NCBI GenBank assembly: GCA_001899005.1
Contig: MKUW01000019.1
Span: forward strand, 1-64,000
DNA length: 64,000 nt
Reading direction: 5' to 3'
Origin: Chloroflexi bacterium 44-23
GTDB lineage: Bacteria; Chloroflexota; Anaerolineae; Anaerolineales; Anaerolineaceae
Below the pieces are notes generated by a model. The model saw nothing but the letters and a program-made list of their open reading frames with translations, did no database searches and was not told where the DNA came from. Positions 25,952-35,628 of this stretch are shown piece by piece (positions within the stretch are counted from its first letter, which is position 1; every line of letters starts with the position of its first letter). The translations under genes were made by a program, and so were the position numbers.

Positions 25952-28156
25952 TTACTCTTCACTAATCACTTTCTTTTCTACTTTTATGATTGGCAGCCTA
26001 ACAGTGAATATTGTCCCGTGCGGTCTTGCCGTCTCAGCCTGGATTGTGCCTTCCATTGCTTCTACGAATCGTTTGACCATATATAAACCCAGGCCATGAC
26101 CATAGACTATTTGTGAATCTGTCATGTTAGCACGGTAGAAACGTTCAAAGATGAAGGGCAGAATCTCAGGATCAATTCCGGGTCCGCAATCTTCCACTTG
26201 AATGCATACCTGCTCGTCCTCTGTTGAGCTTGTCAGAGTAATTGCACCTTCCGGTGCGTATTTAATGGCGTTGTCCAGCAAGTGGAAAAGGATTGAATGC
26301 AGTGCTTTCTGATCTGCCAGTATGACAGGGGCCGGGTTGCCAATCTGCCAGAGAATGCGCTCACCACCAACTGCCTGGTCAAAGTATTGTTGCAGGGAAG
26401 AACAGGCTGTCTGCAAATTTAACGGCTCCGGGTAGAGGGGCAGCCGGTTGGCATCCAGGGCAGAGAGATCCAGGATTGTCTCGGTAAATTTGGAAAGTCT
26501 CAGAATTTCGGATTGAACGCGTTGTAAGGTGTTTGCAACGCGCTCCGGCTGCTGGTTAGGACTGGCTAACAAAAGCTCAATACCGCCGCGAATATTGGTG
26601 AGCGGTGCACGCAACTCATGTGAAACCAGTGAAACGAAATCGGATTTCAACTGATCCAGCTGCTGCAGAGTCTTATTTTGCTCCTCAAGCGTACGGTAGG
26701 CTTCCTGAAGATCGAAGGTCTTTTCATTTACAATTTGCTCCAACCCGCTGTTGAGGCGTTCCAGTTCATTACGTGCATTTTCTACCTGATCGTATGCTTG
26801 TATCAGATCCGCCTGCTGTTTTTTCTGCAGTCGCAGATCGTGGGCGGTTCCTGCATAGGCCAGGTGTTGGCGGTAACCAGCCTCAATGGAGCGCAGTGTC
26901 AGCAATACTGGGATAGGTATACCGCCCGCCGTATTAAGAATCAGTTCACGACTGCTGTTATATTTTTTAAGGGGTCGGTTATGGTTCAATAATTGCTGCA
27001 GCCAGGCTTCGTCTTCTGTCTGTAGCCGCAGGTATTGATGTAAGGGCTGACCTAAAAGCGTATTGGAGTTCATTTCCAGAATTTCTAAAAAGGCGCTATT
27101 CACCAGCCGCAAACGGCCTTGTTGATCACAAACAAACGCCGGCTCCGCGATGCTGTTCACCAGACGGGCATATTGTTCCATCGCGTTTTCACCGGCTTGA
27201 AAGCCCTGGCGTACCAACAACCCCAGACCTAAAATGGCAGTGCCCCACAGGCTAAGCGTATCAAGACGTCCATTGAGCTGCCAATTGATCAGCGCGTACC
27301 AGCCCAGCAAAAGGATGGACACGATGGGTAGCATGGATTGGCTGCGTTGGAGTGCACGATTGATGATTGCCGGGCGTGAAAGATGTGGGTGAGCGGCGTA
27401 TATATAAATAGCGATCAGGATACACAGGTTGCCTACAACCCACCCAAGATCAAGCACCGTTCCGGCCGTGTAGTTTTGCGCATTACGGATTTGAGATATG
27501 TAGTTCATATCACTGAAAGAGAAGGCCAGGATGGCTAAAAAGGACCACAACACGGCTGCGCTGAGCTTTTCAACCCGGTTGAATAGAAATATATTTAAAA
27601 TAACGACCAGGGTGACCAGATCAACGAAGATGAAGACCAGTATTGAGGAATCCAGGTTAAACAGTACACCGGCCAGCGGTTGTACCCAGGCTTTCCACAA
27701 GAGCAAAACCAGTGCGATTGAGGTCAGCAAGGCGTCGATCAATAACCCGTTGATGCTCAGTACCGGACGGAGGTGGCGTTGGAAGCGGCTGATACCGATC
27801 CAGATCAATATGGCTGCCAGAAGGTATGCTGCTCGTAAAAAAAGTGCCAGCCCGCCAGTTGAAGAAGGAAGAAATGATAGCAGGTGCACGCTGTTGAGTA
27901 GAAACCAGATACCAAGCCCGGCTGTGACCCACACCCAGGCAATTTTTGTACGATTATTCGCGCTGTGGCGGGAAGCCTGCCAGGCCAGATAGACAGTCAG
28001 GGCAGAAGTAAATATGATCGTCAGGTTGCCGATCCAAAACCGTTCGAATGGCAGATCCTGCCCACGTAAAAGCCAGAAGGAATAAAGAAACAGAAAACCA
28101 GCCATCACCAACAGCAGGGATGCGAGACGGATTTTCGGGAATAGGCGGGTTTCCAT
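25952..28156 (-). CDS. Membrane sensor histidine kinase with PAS domain
   Basis: A 734-aa kinase. The N-terminal ~300 residues contain about eight hydrophobic segments, then a PAS domain (EPAFVCDQQGRLRLVN near residue 350), a coiled coil (about 440-500), HisKA with the phospho-acceptor in FVSLVSHELRAPLTN, and the ATPase boxes NAIKYAPEG, DCGPGID and GHGLGLYMV. It probably signals to the regulator gene just downstream. A GTG start 21 bases upstream is possible, but the ATG at 28156 lies 6 bases after a strong -10 box, so a leaderless start here is preferred. Confidence 0.9.
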   Translation of the reverse strand: METRLFPKIRLASLLLVMAGFLFLYSFWLLRGQDLPFERFWIGNLTIIFTSALTVYLAWQASRHSANNRTKIAWVWVTAGLGIWFLLNSVHLLSFLPSSTGGLALFLRAAYLLAAILIWIGISRFQRHLRPVLSINGLLIDALLTSIALVLLLWKAWVQPLAGVLFNLDSSILVFIFVDLVTLVVILNIFLFNRVEKLSAAVLWSFLAILAFSFSDMNYISQIRNAQNYTAGTVLDLGWVVGNLCILIAIYIYAAHPHLSRPAIINRALQRSQSMLPIVSILLLGWYALINWQLNGRLDTLSLWGTAILGLGLLVRQGFQAGENAMEQYARLVNSIAEPAFVCDQQGRLRLVNSAFLEILEMNSNTLLGQPLHQYLRLQTEDEAWLQQLLNHNRPLKKYNSSRELILNTAGGIPIPVLLTLRSIEAGYRQHLAYAGTAHDLRLQKKQQADLIQAYDQVENARNELERLNSGLEQIVNEKTFDLQEAYRTLEEQNKTLQQLDQLKSDFVSLVSHELRAPLTNIRGGIELLLASPNQQPERVANTLQRVQSEILRLSKFTETILDLSALDANRLPLYPEPLNLQTACSSLQQYFDQAVGGERILWQIGNPAPVILADQKALHSILFHLLDNAIKYAPEGAITLTSSTEDEQVCIQVEDCGPGIDPEILPFIFERFYRANMTDSQIVYGHGLGLYMVKRFVEAMEGTIQAETARPHGTIFTVRLPIIKVEKKVISEE

Positions 28157-28162
28157 ATCTTG

Positions 28163-28191
28163 ATTGTACACAGTCACCAGAAGCGCGTCAA
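28163..28191 (-). promoter_or_regulatory. Promoter giving a leaderless kinase transcript
   Basis: On the minus strand TTGACG (28191-28186), exactly 17 bases, then TACAAT (28168-28163). Six bases separate the -10 box from the ATG at 28156, and no ribosome site fits in that space. Confidence 0.7.
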
Positions 28192-28233
28192 TTAATCTTT
28201 TTGAAATTGCCTTAATAACAGGTACTTTTCTTA

Positions 28234-28320
28234 CTTCTTCTAAAAGTAGAGACAGATTGTTTATAGGCGGGTGATCGCCCGCCTATAAACAATCCTTAAC
28301 TCTGTTTTAATGAAAAAAAC
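28234..28320. repeat. Family B palindromic element, copy 2
   Basis: A perfect 17-bp stem (28255-28271 with 28278-28294, arms GATTGTTTATAGGCGGG and its complement) closes a 6-base TGATCG loop. Outer partial arms AAAAGTAG and CTACTTTT extend it to about 85 bases. It lies between the divergent kinase and GerMN lipoprotein genes. Confidence 0.85.
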
Positions 28321-28440
28321 TACTTTTCAAGCTGATTAGAATAGCGTATGATAGAAAACAAAGTTGCAAGCGCTATTGTTAATCTCTTTCAGCTTTTGAT
28401 TCAAAGTGGGCTGATTGGTAGCAAAGAAGGAGAAAAGAAG

Positions 28441-29172
28441 ATGTCATATAAAAAAACGATCCTGGTATGCATGATAGTTACCCTTCTGGCAGCCGGGTGT
28501 TCTGTACTTCCACGACTGAGCGACAAGGCGGTGACTGACTTGCCGGAACCAACCCTCAAATTAAGCGAGCCTCCACCACAAGCAACCCAATTACCGATTA
28601 TCATCACAGCCACCCCTAAGAATGGCGCGGTTATAGAAGCTTCCGCCACCATTGCTGCATCTGAAACGTCGACTGCATCCACGACTCAGGTACAGCCGCC
28701 TCCTCTTGTGGTCATCACGAATACGCCGGTCATCATACCTGCCACACCTTCCTCACCTTCTTCCGGCCAGACAGTGAAGATCTTCCTGGTTGCAATTAGT
28801 GATAATGGTGTCTCCGGAAAGAAATTTGGCTGTGACGATAGCCTGGTGGCTGTCGACGTATCCGTCACACCGACGGTGGCAGTATTACGAACGGCTTTGA
28901 ATGAACTACTATCCATCAAAAGTGATTATTATGGTCAATCGGGTCTTTATAATGCACTCTACCAATCCAATCTTGAAATTGATAACCTGGGTTTGAAGAA
29001 TGGTCTGGCCAGCATTTATCTTAAGGGCAATTTGGTTTTGGGAGGAATTTGTGACAATCCCCGCGTGGAAGAACAGCTGCGTGCTACTGCTCTCCAGTTT
29101 TCCACCGTTAGTGAAGTGGAGATTTTCATTAATGGCAAACCACTGGCAGAGGTGTTGTCGGAAAGAGGCTAA
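28441..29172 (+). CDS. GerMN-domain lipoprotein
   Basis: A 243-aa exported protein. The N-terminus has Lys residues, a hydrophobic stretch and a lipobox LLAAGC (Cys near residue 20), then a long Thr/Pro/Ser-rich linker, and from about residue 110 a GerMN-type domain (VKIFLVAI..., TVAVLRTALNELL, VEIFINGKPL). GerMN domains occur in spore-germination and cell-envelope proteins and are thought to bind glycans or proteins. AGAAGGAG lies 5-12 bases before this ATG, so an earlier in-frame ATG at 28348 is rejected. It stands alone, divergent from the sensor kinase. Confidence 0.85.
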   Translation: MSYKKTILVCMIVTLLAAGCSVLPRLSDKAVTDLPEPTLKLSEPPPQATQLPIIITATPKNGAVIEASATIAASETSTASTTQVQPPPLVVITNTPVIIPATPSSPSSGQTVKIFLVAISDNGVSGKKFGCDDSLVAVDVSVTPTVAVLRTALNELLSIKSDYYGQSGLYNALYQSNLEIDNLGLKNGLASIYLKGNLVLGGICDNPRVEEQLRATALQFSTVSEVEIFINGKPLAEVLSERG

Positions 29173-29341
29173 TTTGTAGAAGTTAGCAATCACCAGTAAG
29201 GTGTAACGAGTTTAAAGTAATGGGGTTATTATTTTGGTCAGGCAGATACGATGCAGCGAATTTCTTTTTAGCTCATTACTTGTTACTAATTACTTTTGAT
29301 TATATTTTCCCAAATCCCTTTCTTACTGGTGGCTAACGCAT

Positions 29342-30244
29342 ATGATTTATTTATGGATTGTCTCCTTCATTTGGGCTTTTTCATTCGGCCTTATTAAGAA
29401 CAAACTTGCCGGCTTGGATGCCAATTTTATTGCGGCAGCTCGTTTGGGAATCTCTTTAATCGTTTTTTTACCCTTCTTACGGTTGCATGACATTGCGAAA
29501 AAGCAGAAAGCACAATTAATGCTGATCGGTGCGCTGCAATATGGAGTGATGTACATTGCCTATAACTATGCCTTTCAATATTTGCAGTCGTACGAAGTTG
29601 CTTTATTTACTATTTTTACCCCCCTGTATGTTACTCTGACTAATGATGCCATCCACAAGCGTTTGCACTGGCTTAGCCTGGCGGCTACCGTTCTGGCTGT
29701 AGTGGGCACTGCCATTGTCCGCCGCGGCGGCATGTTGCAATCTGAGCTGTGGGTTGGTTTTTTGATTATGCAAGTCTCCAACCTGACGTTTGCTGTTGGG
29801 CAGATCTTCTATAAAGAAGTGATGACCACTATCCCGGCAGTGAAGAATATTGATCTGCGTGTCTTTGGCTTGCTATATGCCGGCGGCTTTATCACTGCGG
29901 CAGCCTCCGCCGGATTGTTCACCAGTTGGTCGGGGTTCCATATTGAAAACAGCCAAATATGGATACTATTGTATCTGGGTGCAATTTCCTCCGGTCTGGC
30001 ATTCTTCCTGTGGAACGTTGGCGCGCGGCGGGTGAATGCCGGTACGCTGGCCATCTTCAATGATCTCAAGGTTCCATTAGCGGTTGCCGTTTCTCTATTT
30101 GTTTTCAAAGAAAAGGCCAATTTGCTCAATCTTCTGGTTGGGGGTGGGTTGGTGTTGGCCGCCCTGGCGCTTAACGAGTGGTGGGCTGGACGTCAAAGGA
30201 GACAGGATGTTCAATTGGCCGCCGGGGAACCTCAAGGGTTGTAG
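29342..30244 (+). CDS. EamA/DMT-family transporter
   Basis: A 300-aa membrane protein with ten predicted hydrophobic helices in two EamA repeats, starting with SFIWAFSFGLIKNKL and ending with the characteristic NVGARRVNAGTLAIFNDLKVPLAV helix pair. Drug/metabolite transporters export amino acids, nucleotides or other small molecules; the cargo cannot be read from sequence. The ATG at 29342 directly begins the first helix. No operon partner. Confidence 0.88.
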   Translation: MIYLWIVSFIWAFSFGLIKNKLAGLDANFIAAARLGISLIVFLPFLRLHDIAKKQKAQLMLIGALQYGVMYIAYNYAFQYLQSYEVALFTIFTPLYVTLTNDAIHKRLHWLSLAATVLAVVGTAIVRRGGMLQSELWVGFLIMQVSNLTFAVGQIFYKEVMTTIPAVKNIDLRVFGLLYAGGFITAAASAGLFTSWSGFHIENSQIWILLYLGAISSGLAFFLWNVGARRVNAGTLAIFNDLKVPLAVAVSLFVFKEKANLLNLLVGGGLVLAALALNEWWAGRQRRQDVQLAAGEPQGL

Positions 30245-30409
30245 TTCATGCGGTAGGCGTAGGCTTGCCATGCAAGCTTGCAATCAAAAGCTCGCTTATC
30301 TGTTTCTGGTCCAAAGCCCATTTGTTTTCATTTCAGCCCACAAATTTGTCGTTTTTTCCTTTCCCGAGCGTTAGGGATCGTCTTGAATTGTGTGCACACG
30401 TAGTCTTGC

Positions 30410-30811
30410 TCAAGGAATGGCGACAGCTTTGCAGACAGCTGCCAACACCGCTTCGATTGTTGTAATTGCCGCTTCACTTTGAACCCCCAAATCATGCCGC
30501 TTCGCAATCGAGGCTGCAGTATCATAGCTGACCCACACCTGTGAATCTGCATCCTCCCATGCCAGAACTTTCACCGGCAGGTCAAGACCGGCTATTTGCT
30601 GGTCGAGCATCAACACCGTCCCAACCTTGGGATTGCCAAAAATGAGAAGTTGAGTCGGGCGCAGTTTCATGCCGATGTGCATAGCGTTCGCTGCATGATC
30701 AATGCGAGCAAAGACCGTAAAACCTTTGGATTCAGCAACTGATGCCATTCGATCAACTGATTCGCGAACAGGAAATTTGCTTGCAATTGTGACAATACTG
30801 TCTTCTTTCAT
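30410..30811 (-). CDS. DUF302 family protein
   Basis: A 133-aa cytosolic protein matching the DUF302 pattern: KFPVRESVDRM at the start, GFTVFARIDHAANA near residue 30, the LLIFGNPKVGTVLM strand near residue 55, and PVKVLAWED near residue 79. An AGGAGG ribosome site precedes the ATG. Biochemical role of the family is unknown. No co-directional neighbour. Confidence 0.88.
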   Translation of the reverse strand: MKEDSIVTIASKFPVRESVDRMASVAESKGFTVFARIDHAANAMHIGMKLRPTQLLIFGNPKVGTVLMLDQQIAGLDLPVKVLAWEDADSQVWVSYDTAASIAKRHDLGVQSEAAITTIEAVLAAVCKAVAIP

Positions 30812-31725
30812 TTATTCCTCCTAATGTCATATGCTGTGGGTTCTTAATGGATAAGCTTGGTTAACAATTAGCGGTGCACGTGCTGGGGCTGGGAACAGCG
30901 ATGTCGCATGCGTGGGAAAAATGATGGATTGGGAGACCTTGGGATTGCCCGGATCTAAGGTGGCAGCGGAGTGCCAAGCGAGGCATCATTGCCAGATAGA
31001 GTACAGTCCCGAAGCCGTGACAAAGACTTGTGGCAAAACGCAATCGATACTCGAATTCTGTGCGCACATCTTGCATGATTTCTTTTAAGTCGAAAGCCCT
31101 CTGCTTTTTCTTTAAAATTGATTGTTAAAACTTACATTATCAGAAATATTGTATCTTTTCAATAAAACGGGGTAGAGGAGTGTATTTAGGAGGGCAATCG
31201 CCCTCCTAAATACACTCTGCCCCTAATTTTTGAAATGATACGAAATATTCGTTACTTTCAACACTGGAATGCATAGATGAAATGCACATAGAGTATTCTT
31301 ATCCTACCAGTCATCAGGTCAGCCTTTAGGTTGCGAGCTACTGCTCTTGGTCTTTGGTGGTGAGGCAATCCCCTTAAAATTGAATGCTCGCAAAACAGGA
31401 AATTGTTCGCAATGACTTTGTTTTTAGGAAAACCGAATAGTTAAGAATTTCCACTCTATTTTTAAAATTTCATTGATGGCAGAAGAGCACGACGCAAAAA
31501 ACTGGTGGTGTTTTAAACACTTTGATAGCCTGGGTCAACCATTTTCGTTTTACCTCCACATCGACGCTGCCAATTATGATCTGAAACGAGCGTTGCAAGA
31601 CCTGGGTAGGTAGCACCCATGGGTGGAAACATGAACGATTACGCCTTACATATCCAAGAAGTCTATTGAGTAAAGCCATAGTGAGTATTATGATATTTGG
31701 TACAATAGAATAAAGGAAAAATGAT
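30812..31725. other. Long intergenic region before the cytochrome gene
   Basis: About 900 bases without a supported gene. A 71-codon frame at 30861-31076 lacks family features. Bases 31151-31242 are a family B palindrome. A TACAAT box lies at 31701-31706, with AAAGGA before the cytochrome ATG. Nothing else was recognised. Confidence 0.4.
31151..31242. repeat. Family B palindromic element, copy 3
   Basis: A perfect 17-bp stem (GAGTGTATTTAGGAGGG at 31178-31194 with its complement at 31201-31217) closes a CAATCG loop. Outer arms GTATCTTTTCAATAAAA and TTTTTGAAATGATAC, with GGGG/CCCC between, make a near-continuous palindrome of about 92 bases ending in GTATC/GATAC. Confidence 0.88.
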
Positions 31726-33399
31726 ATGAATCGCTCAATAAAAAGGACGCTTTTCTTGAATACTGCCTGGTTTTGGTTGGCTATCGCAGGTACTTTCGTT
31801 CTTGCGGGTTGTGTTGCAAAAACTCCGCCCTCTGACTCGAATAATGTGGTTAGCATGCCAATTGAAATGTTCAAAGCCTCGTCGAATTGTGCCGCGTGTC
31901 ATCAAGGCATGAAAGACAGTTTCGGAAATGATGTGTCCATTTATCCTGAGTGGCAAACCAGCATTATGGCGAATGCCGCACGTGATCCTTACTACTTTGC
32001 CAGCGTGCGCATGGAAACTAAGAATTCCCCACAATATGCTGAAGCTATTGAGCAAAAATGCGCTACCTGCCATGCACCTATGGCAGTCTTTTCCAACATT
32101 GCATCTGGTGAAAAGTCTCTTTTATTGGGGCAGCAGGGAATACTTGCGCCAGAACATCCACTTTATGAGTTGGCAGTGGATGGGGTTTCTTGTACCGTTT
32201 GCCATCAGATTCCAGTAAACCCGGCAGATAATTTGCGTCATAGCGGCGATCTCGCCATAAATCTTGACCTTTCTGCACTCGAACGTCCGATTTATGGCGC
32301 ATTTCCCATCACTGAGCAGAATGCTGCTATTATGAAAGCTGCATCTGGATATACAGCTGTGCAGAGTGAGCACGTGCGCGAATCAACCATTTGTGCTTCC
32401 TGCCATGAACTTTATCTCAACTTCGTCCAGACAGATGGTACGATGAGCACAGGCGAAGATCTGTTTTATGAGCAAACCCCTTACAGTGAATGGCTGGCTT
32501 CTGACGTTTCCGAGAAATCTACCTGCCAGAGTTGCCACATGCCCGCAGCCGATGGCGCCGCGCCTATTTCTAATATTACACCGGATAATCTGGTTAATCC
32601 TTTTGCCCGACACACCTTTAGCGGGGGAAATGTCTTTATGCTCAATATTTTTAAACAATTTGGTGAGGAACTGGGCATCCCGGGAAGCGCTAGCGCACTT
32701 GATCAACATATCCAACGGACAGAGGAGCTTCTGCAAACTGAGACGGCTAATGTTTTTGTTTCTTTGGTTGAACAACAAGCTGATACCATCACATTTAAGG
32801 TGGAAGTTGATGTGCTGACCGGACATAAATTTCCCACCTCTTTTCCTTCAAGGCGGTCGTGGTTGCATGTCACTGTCAGCGATGCAAACGGGTTGGTCAT
32901 TTTCGAATCAGGCGCTTATGATCAGACCGGTAAAATCTTTGGTAATGAAAATGACGACAACCCGCTTGGCTATGAACCTCATTATGAAATTATCTCGGCA
33001 CCCGATCAAGTACAGATTTATGAACCAATCATGAAAAATTCACTGGGTCAGGTGACTACCCTTCAGATGCAAGCTGCCGGCTACCTTAAAGATAACCGCC
33101 TTCTGCCAAGCGGCTTTGACAAGCAAAATCCACCACTCGTATCGGCTGTGATCGGGAATGCTTTGCAGGATCCAACCTTTACCGGCGGGAGCGACAGTCT
33201 GACCTATCAGGTGCAGACCGGTGCCGCACAGGGACCTTTTACCGTGCAGGTGGATTTACTTTATCAATCGGTGGGTTACCGTTGGTCGCAGAACGTGCTG
33301 GATAGCCAGACTGATGAAGCGCTAACTTTTGGACGCATGCTCAAGCAGACCGGCAATATCCCGGTGAAGATTGCCTCTCAGACAATAGAGATCGAATAA
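31726..33399 (+). CDS. Pentaheme c-type cytochrome lipoprotein
   Basis: A 557-aa exported electron-transfer protein. The N-terminal signal ends in a lipobox FVLAGC near residue 29, so it should be lipid-anchored outside the membrane. Five CxxCH heme motifs are visible: CAACH, CATCH, CTVCH, CASCH and CQSCH. The layout resembles the cytochrome c554-like multiheme family. The C-terminal ~200 residues have no heme motif and look beta-rich. AAAGGA precedes the ATG. No oxidase, reductase or cytochrome maturation gene is adjacent, although a CcdA gene lies at 62.5 kb. Electron donor and acceptor are unknown. Confidence 0.85.
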   Translation: MNRSIKRTLFLNTAWFWLAIAGTFVLAGCVAKTPPSDSNNVVSMPIEMFKASSNCAACHQGMKDSFGNDVSIYPEWQTSIMANAARDPYYFASVRMETKNSPQYAEAIEQKCATCHAPMAVFSNIASGEKSLLLGQQGILAPEHPLYELAVDGVSCTVCHQIPVNPADNLRHSGDLAINLDLSALERPIYGAFPITEQNAAIMKAASGYTAVQSEHVRESTICASCHELYLNFVQTDGTMSTGEDLFYEQTPYSEWLASDVSEKSTCQSCHMPAADGAAPISNITPDNLVNPFARHTFSGGNVFMLNIFKQFGEELGIPGSASALDQHIQRTEELLQTETANVFVSLVEQQADTITFKVEVDVLTGHKFPTSFPSRRSWLHVTVSDANGLVIFESGAYDQTGKIFGNENDDNPLGYEPHYEIISAPDQVQIYEPIMKNSLGQVTTLQMQAAGYLKDNRLLPSGFDKQNPPLVSAVIGNALQDPTFTGGSDSLTYQVQTGAAQGPFTVQVDLLYQSVGYRWSQNVLDSQTDEALTFGRMLKQTGNIPVKIASQTIEIE

Positions 33400-33703
33400 A
33401 TCGCTCTTGATGCACGCAGGCATACGACCTGTGTGCAACCGCCTGCCTCATACAGATTGGTTAGCCCAGCCTGTTTTCCAATTGTTACGGATCATGAAGT
33501 AACCATTTCTGGTGCATAGGGCAGTGGTGAAACAAGACATAGACCCGTTTATAGGAACTCACAACGGACTGAACAATTCGGAAATCGGATTGAGTGGCCA
33601 AATGTGTCCTGGTTTGGATATTTTCAACTTAAACAACTCCTGAATTTGGCTCACGCCACATCGCAAATCACGCTGAAACCATAATCTATTTGTTAGCAGA
33701 TTC
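33400..33703. other. Intergenic region, no gene seen
   Basis: Convergent spacer between the cytochrome and DinB-like genes. I see no repeat family member, hairpin with T-run or coding frame. Confidence 0.4.
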
Positions 33704-34195
33704 TTATAGATCGAGAGCGCGCAGGCCGTTCATGCCCAGGATTAATGAAACTTCGCCGCCATGGTTCAGATCGTGCTCCAGCACGTGGTAGATGACCCAA
33801 CTGCGCGATAGCTCCCATGTCTGACCATCCCATTCATCCGGAAATGTCTCGGCACGATCGGCAGGTGTCCAGCGTAGCAAACGCGATTCCATGAATTCCC
33901 ATGTCTCTTCAAGCCCGCGTACCATTTCCATAGCACTACGGTCTGGTGAATCACGTTGGCCCCAAAGAATATATTCGCTCATCACGCTGTCAGGATCCTG
34001 TAACGTTCCGCTGAACCACCCGGCCCGAACTGAAATAATATGCTGGACAATTTGCCCGAGCGGCCACATGTGCGGAGCGGGTTGCAGCATGAGTTGTTCA
34101 TTCGTTAGGGGGGCGATGCAGTTTTGCAGCTTACCGTTATAGGTGCGCCAATTCTCATAGATTGTATCTAATGTTGATTGAGTTTCTTCCTTCAT
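33704..34195 (-). CDS. DinB-like metal-dependent protein
   Basis: A 163-aa four-helix-bundle protein of the DinB/YfiT type. The metal-binding histidines are visible in GQIVQHIISV near residue 50 and YHVLEHDLNHGGEV near residue 140. Related enzymes are thiol-dependent transferases (bacillithiol, mycothiol) or detoxification proteins. GGAG precedes the ATG at 34195; a TTG directly before it is ignored. Substrate unknown; the gene is followed upstream by a hydrolase gene in the same direction but 140 bases away. Confidence 0.85.
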   Translation of the reverse strand: MKEETQSTLDTIYENWRTYNGKLQNCIAPLTNEQLMLQPAPHMWPLGQIVQHIISVRAGWFSGTLQDPDSVMSEYILWGQRDSPDRSAMEMVRGLEETWEFMESRLLRWTPADRAETFPDEWDGQTWELSRSWVIYHVLEHDLNHGGEVSLILGMNGLRALDL

Positions 34196-34337
34196 CAATT
34201 CTCCTCTTAAATCAATGATCTACCTGTGATTTGTGAAATCGAACACGACGTAACAGCTTGCATGAGCTGTTATTCACCTTAAAGTAGAAGATCGTCGTAT
34301 ATCGGCGGTGCAAGGCACCCTAGAGCAAGCATTGGCG

Positions 34338-34922
34338 TCATTCAAGTGCAGCCAGAAACTCTAATGTCCTCTGCAACAGAAGTGCGGATGCCTTCGCGTC
34401 GTACGAAGGAAGTGAGCTATCGGCAAAGTAGTGCTGGTTGCCGGGGTAGAGAAAAAGCTGCCCGTCTTCGGCTTCCTTGATGAGATCGCGGGCAGCATCG
34501 ATATCACCCTCGCCCACGAAGTACGGATCAGCATCCATGCCATGGATTTGAACAGGCACACCCTTCGGCCAGGTCTGTCCAAACTCCGAAACTGGAAGAC
34601 AGGAATAGAAGAGCAGTGCCCCTCGTGCGCCGGGTCGGGTTTGCGCTAGCTTTTGAGCCGGGATGACGCCCAAAGAGAATCCGGCATATACCAATTGCAG
34701 GGGAAGCGCTTTAACTGCCCGTTCTCCACGAGCCATCACTTCGTCAAAACCAATTTCTTTGACGAATCTCATGCCAGTCTCAATGTCATCGAATGTGCGG
34801 CCATCAAAGAGGTCAGGCATATGCACGATGTGCCCAGCCTGGTGCAGATCATCGGCAAATACTGCAACGCCCGGTGTTAATCCCTGTGCGTGATGGAACA
34901 ATACTACCTCTGCCAATTTCAT
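34338..34922 (-). CDS. Dienelactone hydrolase family protein
   Basis: An alpha/beta hydrolase of 194 aa. The nucleophile elbow is AGFSLGV with Ser near residue 83 in place of the Cys of classical dienelactone hydrolase; the acid is in HGMDADPYF near residue 130 and the His in GNQHYFADSS near residue 163. VVLFHHAQGLTPG at the N-terminus is typical of the family. AAGGAGG lies almost against the ATG at 34922, an unusually short spacing; a TTG 15 bases upstream is the alternative start. Substrate unknown. Confidence 0.85.
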   Translation of the reverse strand: MKLAEVVLFHHAQGLTPGVAVFADDLHQAGHIVHMPDLFDGRTFDDIETGMRFVKEIGFDEVMARGERAVKALPLQLVYAGFSLGVIPAQKLAQTRPGARGALLFYSCLPVSEFGQTWPKGVPVQIHGMDADPYFVGEGDIDAARDLIKEAEDGQLFLYPGNQHYFADSSLPSYDAKASALLLQRTLEFLAALE

Positions 34923-35082
34923 GCCTCCTTTTTCCAATTGTTAATAATGTGCGTTGGTTATTAATTATATGATCTCTTGATAGGCTGCAAATAGAGCGTA
35001 TAACCAACCAAATGTAATTGCTTCCACCACAATAACAATTAATTATTTCAAATATGGCGTCTCAACCCTGAATCCTCAAAAC

Positions 35083-35153
35083 AACCAATTATCAACCAAA
35101 AATAACCACTTATCGAAAATCTGTTGATGAATGCTCTTAATTTTTTGTATACT
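35083..35153 (+). promoter_or_regulatory. LytTR operator repeats and promoter
   Basis: AACCAATTATC (35083-35093) and AACCACTTATC (35104-35114) are direct repeats 21 bases apart, the two-turn spacing typical of LytTR binding sites. They end 9 bases before a -35 box TTGATG (35124-35129), which is followed after 18 bases by TATACT (35148-35153). The regulator gene begins 27 bases later. Confidence 0.65.
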
Positions 35154-35180
35154 CTTTCCATCGCGATGAAAGGAATGAGC

Positions 35181-35624
35181 ATGCAGATTGAAATTAAAAT
35201 TGATGATCAGTACGATGATCTCAAAATTCTGATTCTGGCCAACAAGATGACCGATCAAGTCAACGAGATTTTCAATAAGCTGTCTGAAACCCACCCGATT
35301 GTATTGACAGGTTTCAAAGAAGATTGTTTGGAGATACTAAAACCTGAGGATGTCATTCGCATTTATGGTGAGAATCAGAAGGTGATTGCCCAAACAGATA
35401 AAAACGAGTACTTCCTCAGGCTCAGACTCTACGAAGTGGAAGAGAGATTGGGGAAGAATGGGTTTGTGCGGATCTCAAACTCGGAGATTATCAATTTGAA
35501 TAAAGTAGTCAAGATGGACATGAACCTGAGTGGAACCATATGTGTGCGGTTGGTTGGCAACATTTCTACGTTCGCTTCCAGGCGATATGTTTCAAAAATT
35601 AAACAAGCATTAGGAATAGGGTAA
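35181..35624 (+). CDS. LytTR DNA-binding regulator
   Basis: A 147-aa transcription regulator without a receiver domain. The C-terminal LytTR domain includes EYFLRLRLYEVEERLG, FVRISNSEIINLNKV and NISTFASRRYVSKIKQALG, the last being the DNA-contact end. AAAGGA is 6 bases before the ATG at 35181; the reading frame stays open upstream, but those codons overlap the promoter. It is followed by a DUF3021 membrane protein. In described LytTR regulatory systems such membrane partners hold the regulator inactive and the regulator activates its own operon. The operator repeats upstream fit that. Confidence 0.9.
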   Translation: MQIEIKIDDQYDDLKILILANKMTDQVNEIFNKLSETHPIVLTGFKEDCLEILKPEDVIRIYGENQKVIAQTDKNEYFLRLRLYEVEERLGKNGFVRISNSEIINLNKVVKMDMNLSGTICVRLVGNISTFASRRYVSKIKQALGIG

Positions 35625-35628
35625 AAAA

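Noticed and set aside
30861..31076. 71-codon minus-strand frame
   Set aside because: No ribosome site, no family features, and unlikely composition.
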